From Saprospiraceae bacterium (GTDB taxonomy: Bacteria > Bacteroidota > Bacteroidia > Chitinophagales > Saprospiraceae): a stretch of DNA of 10,885 nucleotides. Both the position numbers and the translations under genes were made by a program. Below are positions 5,249 to 10,885 of this stretch, in pieces. The DNA lies in assembly GCA_020852155.1 (NCBI GenBank), contig JADZBJ010000466.1:1-10885 (forward strand), given 5' to 3'. Each line of letters opens with the position of its first letter. Positions within the stretch are counted from its first letter, which is position 1. A model generated the notes under the pieces. It worked only from the letters and a program-made list of their open reading frames with translations, made no database searches and was not told the DNA's origin.

Positions 5249-7273
5249 ATGAACACAAAAACCTCCCTGTTTGCCCTGCTGCTGTGCCTGACAGCCATGG
5301 CCTGTTCGTACACCCTCAAAATCAAAGACGGACGTACGGCACACGACCGAAAACAATACGCGGTCGCTATTCCGATGCTGGAAAGGGAAATACCCAAAGC
5401 GAAAACCCGACGCGAAAAAGGTCAACTGGCTTATTTGCTCGGCGATGCACTTGTGCGCACCGGACAGCATCAACGGGCTTTGCAGTGGTTCAAACTGGCG
5501 GCTGAAAACAACTACGGCGCCGATGCCCTGAAAGCCCAGGCACTAACCCTCAAACAACTGGAACAATACGCTGCCGCCCGCGACGCTTTCAAGGAACTGG
5601 GCGTTGAAATTGGTTCCTCTTTCGAATACCGAAAAGACATCGTAGCCTGTAATATCGCCGAAGGCTGGCTCAAGGAAGCCACTGGCAATGGCTGGAGTAT
5701 CACCACAACAGATTTCAACAGCCCGCAAAATGACTTCGCCCCGGTGCGCTATCCCGACGGTCGCCTGGTGTTCAGCAGCGACCGAAGCATGGCCAGCGGC
5801 AAGGAAAACTATCGCTGGACCAACAACAAATTCATGGACCTGTTCATCGTCGAGCCAGACGCCGCCAGTCCACAAATATTTGATAATCAAATCAATACAT
5901 CCGGCAATGAAGCGGGCGTTTGCTTTAATGCCAGTGTTACAGAAATATTTTTCAGCAGGGCTGTCAGCGCATACAAGGGAGACGACGCCTGGTGCAAAAT
6001 ATACACAGCCCGCCGCGACGACGCCAATGCACCCTGGAGCGACGCCGTGCCACTGCCCTTTCAAAAAGAGAAAATAAACTACGTACACCCGGCCCTCAGC
6101 AGCGACGGCCAAACCCTGTACTTCGCCTGCAACGACGCCGACGGCTGGGGCGGTTACGATATCTGGTCAGTCCGGCGCAACCCGGCTACCGAATCCGGCT
6201 GGGACGAGCCGCAACCACTCAGCCGAAGCATCAATACCACCGCCAACGAACTGTTTCCTTCCTTCGATGGCGATACACTGTATTTCGCCTCGGAAGGCCA
6301 TACGGGCATGGGCGGGCTGGATATTTTCAAAAGTTATCGGCCCGACAAAAAAGCCTGGACGCCACCGCTCAACCTCAAGCCGCCCGTTAACAGCGGCGCA
6401 GATGATTTTGGTATTCTCTTCGAACCCGTCAGCCCGGCGACCAAAACAGCCAAAAACCCTGGTGATCTGTTGCGGCGTGGTTATTTGAGCAGCAACCGGC
6501 CCGGCGGCAAAGGCGGCGACGACATCTGGCGTTTCGAGCAGCGCATTGCCCCGCCCAAGCCGCCCAAAACAGATACCACAGCCGGTAAACCAGTGGTGTA
6601 TAAAATGATCCTCGAAGGCTATGTCTTGGAAAAAATATTTGCCGAAAGCAACAACCCCAACGCGCGCGTATTGGGCCGAAAACCCCTCAACGGCGCTAAA
6701 GTAGTGATCGAAACCGGCGGTAAAAAACAAACCGTAACCGTCAAGGAAGACGGACTTTTCAAACTTGAACTGGCGGAAAACACCGATTATCAATTTACGG
6801 CTTCCATGGCGGAATACCTGTTAAATGGCACGCGTTTTTCCACCAAAGGCATTGCCAAAGACCCGTCAAATCCGACGCAGGTTTTTGAAGTGGAAATCGT
6901 GCTGGATCGCATTTTCCGCAACAAGGAAATTGTACTGGAAAACATTTACTACGATTACGACAAGTGGGACATCCGCCCGGATGCGGAACCAACGCTGAAT
7001 GAGCTGGCGGCTGTGTTATTGCAAAACCCGACCATCAGCATTCAACTGGGTAGCCATACTGATTGCCGGGGCAACGAAGGTTATAACCAAACCCTCAGCC
7101 AGCGCCGCGCTGAAAGCGCCGTGAATTACCTGATCTCAAAAGGGATTGCCGCTGAACGCCTGACTGCCGTTGGCTATGGCGAATCTCAGCCCGCTGCCAA
7201 TTGCGCCTGCTCAAAATGCTCGGAATCAGAACACCAGACCAACCGACGCACGACCTTTACGATTATGCAGTGA
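5249..7273 (+). CDS. PorE-like OmpA-family lipoprotein (TPR, PD40 propeller, CRD, OmpA_C)
   Basis: A 674-residue outer-membrane-associated lipoprotein. The signal peptide ends in a lipobox A16-M-A-C19. Residues 25-145 form TPR-like helical repeats (YAVAIPMLEREI; QLAYLLGDALVRTGQHQRAL; QYAAARDAFKEL). Residues 165-430 form a PD40/WD40-like beta-propeller with repeated SSDG-x-LYFA and GGYDIW/GGLDIF/GGDDIW words. Residues 453-550 look like a carboxypeptidase-regulatory beta-sandwich (PLNGAKVVIETGGKK, KEDGLFKLELA). Residues 560-674 are an OmpA_C peptidoglycan-binding domain with TDCRGNEGYNQTLSQRRA, including D605 and R620, the positions that contact diaminopimelate in OmpA. The order matches PorE, a type IX secretion component that links the machine to peptidoglycan. 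Many Bacteroidota paralogues share this layout, so PorE identity is likely but not certain. Four cysteines (C606, C652, C654, C657) cluster in the OmpA domain. Its TGA stop starts a repeat array. Confidence 0.88.
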   Translation: MNTKTSLFALLLCLTAMACSYTLKIKDGRTAHDRKQYAVAIPMLEREIPKAKTRREKGQLAYLLGDALVRTGQHQRALQWFKLAAENNYGADALKAQALTLKQLEQYAAARDAFKELGVEIGSSFEYRKDIVACNIAEGWLKEATGNGWSITTTDFNSPQNDFAPVRYPDGRLVFSSDRSMASGKENYRWTNNKFMDLFIVEPDAASPQIFDNQINTSGNEAGVCFNASVTEIFFSRAVSAYKGDDAWCKIYTARRDDANAPWSDAVPLPFQKEKINYVHPALSSDGQTLYFACNDADGWGGYDIWSVRRNPATESGWDEPQPLSRSINTTANELFPSFDGDTLYFASEGHTGMGGLDIFKSYRPDKKAWTPPLNLKPPVNSGADDFGILFEPVSPATKTAKNPGDLLRRGYLSSNRPGGKGGDDIWRFEQRIAPPKPPKTDTTAGKPVVYKMILEGYVLEKIFAESNNPNARVLGRKPLNGAKVVIETGGKKQTVTVKEDGLFKLELAENTDYQFTASMAEYLLNGTRFSTKGIAKDPSNPTQVFEVEIVLDRIFRNKEIVLENIYYDYDKWDIRPDAEPTLNELAAVLLQNPTISIQLGSHTDCRGNEGYNQTLSQRRAESAVNYLISKGIAAERLTAVGYGESQPAANCACSKCSESEHQTNRRTTFTIMQ

Positions 7274-7298
7274 GTGAATGAGTGAGTGAATGAGTGAA
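7271..7298. repeat. TGAGTGAA array, left arm
   Basis: TGAGTGAA, a 4-nt TGAG, then TGAGTGAA twice. The first three bases are the stop codon of the PorE-like gene. The arm is complementary to 7402-7428, and the two arms enclose two further inverted repeats. Confidence 0.85.
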
Positions 7299-7299
7299 T

Positions 7300-7351
7300 T
7301 GTCTCGTCCTGAAATAGGTTTACAGTACTAAATCGTTTCAGGCATGAGACA
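7300..7351. repeat. 52-bp inverted-repeat element, IS-end or MITE-like
   Basis: The ends TGTCTC-GT-CCTGAAA (7300-7314) and TTTCAGG-CAT-GAGACA (7336-7351) are reverse complements apart from the short inner spacer. It begins TG and ends CA like many insertion sequence termini, and the sequence resembles two IS ends joined with nothing between them. No transposase or clear target duplication is visible. Alternatively it is just a hairpin between convergent genes. Confidence 0.45.
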
Positions 7352-7352
7352 T

Positions 7353-7390
7353 AAAACAAAAGTTGTCAAACGTTATACTGAACGTTACAA
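7353..7390 (-). terminator. Possible terminator for queG
   Basis: Read on the minus strand, TTGTAACGTT pairs with AACGTT-TG-ACAA (7381-7390 with 7363-7374, one 2-nt bulge) around a 6-nt loop. It is followed by the T-rich CTTTTGTTTTAT (complement of 7351-7362). The stem is AT-rich, so strength is uncertain, but position and orientation fit termination of queG transcripts. Confidence 0.4.
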
Positions 7391-7401
7391 TGTAAAAAAA
7401 A

Positions 7402-7428
7402 TCACTCATTCACTCATTCACTCATTCA
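7402..7428. repeat. TGAGTGAA array, right arm
   Basis: Three units of TCACTCAT plus TCA, the complement of the TGAGTGAA words at 7271-7298. The queG stop codon and its last two codons (Asn, Glu) are encoded inside this arm. Confidence 0.85.
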
Positions 7429-8341
7429 AAAAACGCAGCGTGCGTTTCAGCCCCGCGTGTTTGACGCGCTTGACGGCTGATTTTTTGAATATTTTTCCGA
7501 AAACCTCTTCTGTGAGTTCCATCCAGTCACGACGAGTCATGTTCAACAGGTCTGGATGCGGCTCGAAGGCCGGTTCTTCATGTCTTTTTGAAAAACGGTT
7601 CCAGGGACAAACATCCTGACAGACATCGCAGCCGAACATCCAATCAGCCATTTGGCCCTGGAATTCGGTCGGAATTTCGTCGCGAAGTTCAATATTAAGG
7701 TATGAAATACAGCGCGAGGCATCGAGCAGATAACCTTGCGGGCTAATGGCCTCGGTCGGGCAGGCTTCAATGCAACGTCGGCAAGTGCCGCAATGGTCGC
7801 GGATCGGATCGTCGGGCGGCAGCGGCAGGTCGCAGATAATTTCTGCGAGAAAAAACCAGGAACCTCGTTTGGGGTTGATGGTCAGGGTATGGCGACCGTT
7901 CCAGCCGAGTCCTGCACGTTGCGCCCATTCGCGTTCCAGCACCGGAGCCGAATCCACGAAACAGCGGCCGTCAATATCGCCGAATTCGCTGCGCATGGAT
8001 TCAAGCAGGCTTTTCAGGCGATCTTTAACGACATGATGGTAATCTTCGCCGTAGGCGTATTGGCTGATGCGCGGGGCATCAGGATCGGCGGCGCATTCAG
8101 GATTGTGGTAATTGAATGTCAGGCAAATAACAGACTTTGCGCCGGGCACGAGCAAGGTCGGGTCCACGCGCAAATCAAAGTGATTTTCCATGTAAGCCAT
8201 TCGCCCGTGCCGACCTTCATTTAACCATTGTTCGAGCCTTCGAGCGGCATCGTCAAGGCGTTCGGCACGAGCGAACCCGACAAATTCGAAGCCCAGACGT
8301 TGGGCTTCAGTGCGGATAAATACAGTGGGCGAGCCTGGCAC
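7418..8341 (-). CDS. queG: Epoxyqueuosine reductase QueG
   Basis: A 307-residue cytoplasmic iron-sulfur, cobalamin-dependent enzyme for the last step of queuosine synthesis, reducing epoxyqueuosine to queuosine in the wobble position of certain tRNAs. The 4Fe-4S ligands are visible: C184-x2-C187-x2-C190-x3-C194-P and C238-x2-C241-x3-C245-P, with C211 between. The substrate-site segment CFVDSAPVLEREWA contains the conserved Asp (D130), followed by GLGWNGRHTLTINP. At 307 residues it lacks the C-terminal HEAT-like extension of longer homologues such as the E. coli enzyme; the core is complete. GTG at 8339-8341 is the only usual start between the in-frame TAA upstream and the conserved N-terminus. 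It begins 8 bases after the small membrane-protein gene, so the two form an operon. It converges on the PorE-like gene. Confidence 0.95.
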   Translation of the reverse strand: MPGSPTVFIRTEAQRLGFEFVGFARAERLDDAARRLEQWLNEGRHGRMAYMENHFDLRVDPTLLVPGAKSVICLTFNYHNPECAADPDAPRISQYAYGEDYHHVVKDRLKSLLESMRSEFGDIDGRCFVDSAPVLEREWAQRAGLGWNGRHTLTINPKRGSWFFLAEIICDLPLPPDDPIRDHCGTCRRCIEACPTEAISPQGYLLDASRCISYLNIELRDEIPTEFQGQMADWMFGCDVCQDVCPWNRFSKRHEEPAFEPHPDLLNMTRRDWMELTEEVFGKIFKKSAVKRVKHAGLKRTLRFLNE

Positions 8342-8349
8342 TGCGGCGT

Positions 8350-8478
8350 TTACTTCGGAAATTCGAGTACGAAGCTGCGGTTATACAGCATCAGCACCAG
8401 CGCTGTTACGAAGAAAAGCCCCATCAGAAGATAAAGAATGCAATAACCCTTGCCACGTGTATTCTTAATGTTGTCCAT
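8350..8478 (-). CDS. 42-residue single-pass membrane protein
   Basis: A short ORF starting at ATG 8476-8478 and encoding 42 residues. A basic, polar N-terminus (MDNIKNTRGKGY) is followed by one hydrophobic span of about twenty residues (ILYLLMGLFFVTALVLMLY) and a short tail. The charge pattern favours the N-terminus inside. A longer 61-residue reading from TTG at 8533-8535 is possible but starts within a -7-like box, so I prefer the ATG. The stop lies 8 bases before the queG start, and both are probably expressed from the promoter at 8533-8557. I know of no functional link between such a protein and queuosine synthesis. It may simply share the promoter. Confidence 0.55.
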   Translation of the reverse strand: MDNIKNTRGKGYCILYLLMGLFFVTALVLMLYNRSFVLEFPK

Positions 8479-8532
8479 TTTGAAAATGACGATTGTAAAA
8501 AATGCGAGATACAGACCAAAAGATCTGGCGCG

Positions 8533-8557
8533 CAAAAGTAGAGCAAAGTTGTCAAAA
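8533..8557 (-). promoter_or_regulatory. Bacteroidota-type promoter for the small membrane protein and queG
   Basis: On the minus strand TACTTTTG (complement of 8533-8540) matches the -7 consensus TAnnTTTG exactly and is followed by GCGCGCC. A TTTTG (complement of 8553-8557) lies 12 bp upstream, closer than the usual -33 spacing, so the -33 assignment is weak. Transcription would start near 8526, giving a leader of about 48 nt before the ATG at 8478. Confidence 0.45.
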
Positions 8558-8562
8558 CCCGA

Positions 8563-9414
8563 CTACTCAATAATCGTCACTTTTCGGTCGTAGGCCAGAC
8601 AAGTGAAAATTCCAAGCGGATTGGACGTTCCGGTGACATTACTTTTAATGGGCGAAGGCTGCGCAAAAGGGTTCAGGTTGCCAATAACAGCCAGTTGCAC
8701 GCTTTCCAGAAAATCATAATAGTCTTTTGAAATATGGAAAAAGGTATTGATGACAGTGTCGCCGCGCATCACATCATAACCTGTTCCAAAGGCAATAATC
8801 GGCTCGGTCGAAAAACGATCCGTCACTAAAAAGTCCTGCTGTGGCAAACTGTCCAGCGAACTGTAATTCAGCAGGCGGCGGTAATAATCTTCTGTGTTCA
8901 GGTCGTCAGTAATGTAGGTCAACACCCGCGCCAGCGTATCCGCCTGCGTACTGAATTCGGCCTTCACACTATCAATGGGCACGGATTTTAACATGATTGA
9001 CCGACTGGAAATATTCCCCTGACCGTTCGGCAGTTCGATGTAGAGGGAATATTCCGTACCCGGTGTAGCAGGCACGGTATTTTGGCCGGTGTAGTTGAAT
9101 ACGCGCAGTGGGGAAACTTCCAGCGAAAGTTGATTACTCAAGGTATCCGTGCGGCCATTGTACGAAATGGTGACCAGCGCGCCGCTCAACAGCGTTTTTT
9201 GCGCGAAAGAATCAATGCTGATTTCATCAAAAAATGGCGAACTCTTGGACAGCAGAAGCCGGAATGGTTTGCCTGGCTCCAGGTAACATTCTACAACCGG
9301 CTGACTGACGTATTCAGGTAATTCAATTTCTACTTCCTTGGTCAGGTTGCAGGACGAAGCGGCCAGCACGCCGAAAACCAACAGGGTAATATGGGAAAGG
9401 ATGTTATTTTTCAT
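8563..9414 (-). CDS. DUF4249 lipoprotein, partner of TonB-dependent receptor
   Basis: A 283-residue lipoprotein. The signal peptide (ITLLVFGVLAASSC) ends at lipobox A19-S-S-C22. The start of the mature protein (EVEIELPEYVSQPVVECYLEPGKPFRLLLSKSSPFFD) and the later ITDDLNTEDYYRRLLNY segment are characteristic of DUF4249, a Bacteroidota family usually encoded next to a TonB-dependent receptor. It is therefore expected at the outer membrane, perhaps as a ligand-binding or accessory lipoprotein for that receptor; no biochemical role is established that I know of. Here it follows the receptor gene on the same strand, separated only by an octamer array, so the pair likely form one operon. The gene ends 22 bases before the promoter word of the small membrane protein. 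Confidence 0.88.
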   Translation of the reverse strand: MKNNILSHITLLVFGVLAASSCNLTKEVEIELPEYVSQPVVECYLEPGKPFRLLLSKSSPFFDEISIDSFAQKTLLSGALVTISYNGRTDTLSNQLSLEVSPLRVFNYTGQNTVPATPGTEYSLYIELPNGQGNISSRSIMLKSVPIDSVKAEFSTQADTLARVLTYITDDLNTEDYYRRLLNYSSLDSLPQQDFLVTDRFSTEPIIAFGTGYDVMRGDTVINTFFHISKDYYDFLESVQLAVIGNLNPFAQPSPIKSNVTGTSNPLGIFTCLAYDRKVTIIE

Positions 9415-9433
9415 GTGAAGGAGGTGAGTGGGT

Positions 9434-9560
9434 GGTTATTTGGTTATTTGTTGAATTGGTTAACTGGTTATTTGTTTAACTGGTTATTTGTTGAATCGTT
9501 GAATTAATCAAATAACCAAATCCCCAATTCAACAAATAACCAACTCAACAAATAACCAAT
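9434..9560. repeat. Two-armed phased octamer array
   Basis: Nine contiguous left-type octamers (9434-9505: GGTTATTT twice, GTTGAATT, GGTTAACT, GGTTATTT, GTTTAACT, GGTTATTT, GTTGAATC, GTTGAATT), a 4-nt spacer, then six right-type octamers (9510-9557: AAATAACC, AAATCCCC, AATTCAAC, AAATAACC, AACTCAAC, AAATAACC). Units 9442-9473 pair with 9510-9541 with mismatches in one unit. The array fills the receptor-DUF4249 gap, which is an intra-operon position, so full termination here would be costly; attenuation or mRNA protection would fit better. Confidence 0.92.
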
Positions 9561-9562
9561 TT

Positions 9563-10885
9563 CTAAAACTTGAAATTCCAGGTTAATGAGGGCAGTATGG
9601 GGAACAGCGACACCTGTTTGGCCTTGATCTCGACCGGAATGGTGCCGATGGGCGTATCTTCTGTTTCGTAGGCAATCGTAATGAAATAAGGATTACGGCG
9701 GTCGGTTGCATTATACACGCTCAGGGTCAGGTCGTTTTCGAGGCGTTTGGTTTTGAATTTCCAGACCACGCCCAGGTCGCCACGCATATAAGCCGGGAAA
9801 CGGAAGGTGTTGCGCGGGCCATACGACGGCACTGAAGGCTGTGGAATACCACCGGGCACGTCCTGAAAATAGAACCTGCCACCGGGCAACCAGCCAATAT
9901 AGCCGGATTGATACACCCACGTAGCCGTGATTTGCCAGCGGCGGTTAATATTGTACAAACCAACAATACTCAGGTTGTGGCGCGTATCGAAACGCGGAGC
10001 AAACCATTTTCCGTTGTCAATTTCCGGGAAATCGCCTCGTTTGGCCCACATGAGGGTGTAGCCAATCCATCCGGTCAGTTTGCCTTCTTTTTTCTCAATT
10101 TCGAGTTCCAACGGACTAAAAGCGTAGCCGCGGCCGATGCTGAGTTCGTCTTCGAGGTTGTCATTGCCGAATAATTCTGCACCGTCTTTAAAATCAATGC
10201 TTTTGTTCAGCCACTTGTACCAGGCCTCCCAGGTAACCAGGATGTTATTATTCACCAGGTAAGAACTACCAACAGCAACCTGATCGCTCACCTGCGGCTT
10301 GATGCCTTTTGTACTCGGATACCAGATGTCGGTGGGCAGTGACAACCCGCTGCTGGCCAACAGGTGAACGTATTGATTCATTCGGGAATACGAACCTTTG
10401 ACTGACCAGCGATCAGACAAGGCATAGTTGGCAGAAATACGAGGCTCAGGGCGGAAATAATTAGCGCCATCATTGGCCCAGGCCGACAGTCGAAGGCCAT
10501 AATTCAATTTAAAATCAGGTGTGATGGCCCACTCGTCGTTACCATACGCGCCATATTCCCAACTATCAAAACCAGCGCCGCTTTCAAAATTCACGCGACC
10601 GTCATCACTTCCGGCTTTTAATCGGGCTACGTCAAACACGTGCCAGGTCGCATTACCGCCGAAGCGAACCGTGTGGCTGTTGTTGGGCTGGTAGTAAAAA
10701 TCCACTTTCGTATTGGCGTCCATGATGTTAGAGCCCAGTTTGAAAGAAAACCCTTGCAGGACGTTTTGAATGCGGTAGCGATAATCTGAATAGGTAAATG
10801 TCGCATTGGAAAACAGTTTCGGTCCGAAAATGTGATTCCAGCGCGCAGTACCCGTGGCATTTCCCCAGTCAAAACGAAAATCGAA
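9563..10885 (-). CDS. TonB-dependent receptor, C-terminal 440 residues
   Basis: An outer-membrane TonB-dependent receptor whose N-terminus lies beyond the window end. The frame is open to the last base, so the methionine at 10721-10723 is internal. The visible part is the beta-barrel: alternating aromatic and polar strands (WGNATGTARWNHIFGPKLF; YGLRLSAWAND; RISANYALSDRWSVKGSYSRMNQY; GWIGYTLMWAKR; FDTRHNLSIVGLYNINRRWQITATWVYQSG; NDLTLSVYNATDRRNPYF). It ends in the aromatic C-terminal strand LTWNFKF, the signal for barrel assembly. The plug and any carboxypeptidase-like N-domain are not visible, so the substrate cannot be guessed. DUF4249 downstream is the usual partner. Family assignment is secure from the barrel pattern and neighbour, less so for subfamily. 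Confidence 0.87.
   Translation of the reverse strand, partial: FDFRFDWGNATGTARWNHIFGPKLFSNATFTYSDYRYRIQNVLQGFSFKLGSNIMDANTKVDFYYQPNNSHTVRFGGNATWHVFDVARLKAGSDDGRVNFESGAGFDSWEYGAYGNDEWAITPDFKLNYGLRLSAWANDGANYFRPEPRISANYALSDRWSVKGSYSRMNQYVHLLASSGLSLPTDIWYPSTKGIKPQVSDQVAVGSSYLVNNNILVTWEAWYKWLNKSIDFKDGAELFGNDNLEDELSIGRGYAFSPLELEIEKKEGKLTGWIGYTLMWAKRGDFPEIDNGKWFAPRFDTRHNLSIVGLYNINRRWQITATWVYQSGYIGWLPGGRFYFQDVPGGIPQPSVPSYGPRNTFRFPAYMRGDLGVVWKFKTKRLENDLTLSVYNATDRRNPYFITIAYETEDTPIGTIPVEIKAKQVSLFPILPSLTWNFKF

Noticed and set aside
5058..5258. A 66-residue minus-strand ORF before the PorE-like gene
   Set aside because: It overlaps the start of a well-supported gene and the repeat cluster, and its sequence shows no domain or convincing start context.
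5543..6793. Long minus-strand ORFs (189 and 208 residues) opposite the PorE-like gene
   Set aside because: They are antisense shadows of a GC-rich gene with clear domains; they lack family motifs and start signals.
8350..8535. 61-residue version of the small membrane protein from TTG
   Set aside because: The TTG lies within the TACTTTTG promoter word, upstream of the expected transcription start; the ATG at 8478 fits better.
10721..10723. ATG as the start of the receptor gene
   Set aside because: The frame continues to the last base of the window with beta-barrel-like sequence (YSDYRYRIQNVLQGFSFKLG), so this methionine is internal.

Overview
The window looks like a chromosomal segment of a Bacteroidota bacterium, most likely from the Saprospiria lineage; the phylum is much better supported than the class. 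The evidence is a C-terminal type IX secretion (Por) sorting domain on an esterase, a PorE-like TPR/beta-propeller/OmpA lipoprotein, a TonB-dependent receptor followed by a DUF4249 lipoprotein, a DUF3127 protein, Bacteroidota-type TAnnTTTG promoter words and no purine-rich Shine-Dalgarno sites. Most genes sit near 50-57% G+C in the lines I counted by hand.

Layout. Plus strand: the end of a small exported protein (1-431), a NUDIX hydrolase (454-918) and a DUF3127 protein with an SSB-like tail (1128-1532). Minus strand: an AT-rich pair of unknown genes (2031-2549, then 1602-2021) and a secreted esterase (2777-4210). Divergent from the esterase is an Hsp20 chaperone (4479-4925) with a strong terminator, followed by the PorE-like lipoprotein (5249-7273). 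Convergent with that is queG (7418-8341), preceded by a 42-residue membrane protein (8350-8478). Then come DUF4249 (8563-9414) and the C-terminal 440 residues of a TonB-dependent receptor (9563 to the window end), all on the minus strand.

The most unusual content is intergenic. Six gaps carry degenerate tandem arrays of short words in strict phase. In three gaps (919-1127, 2672-2778, 9434-9560) the unit is an octamer such as GGTTATTT or GTTGAATT, arranged as two opposed arms. A shorter version at 1539-1595 contains a perfect 20-bp hairpin. Next to the esterase start the unit is a heptamer (ten units, 4211-4280), and between the PorE-like gene and queG it is TGAGTGAA, again as two opposed arms. 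Several stop codons lie inside or against the arrays. One identical 18-mer occurs at three separate loci and once in inverted orientation. These arrays lie between most gene pairs and could act as terminators or structural elements.

Functionally the window is mostly envelope biology (type IX cargo and a PorE-like component, TonB-linked uptake, lipoproteins), with housekeeping genes for tRNA queuosine synthesis, nucleotide hydrolysis and protein folding. The two-gene AT-rich module is the best candidate for something undescribed, but its sequence gives no function.
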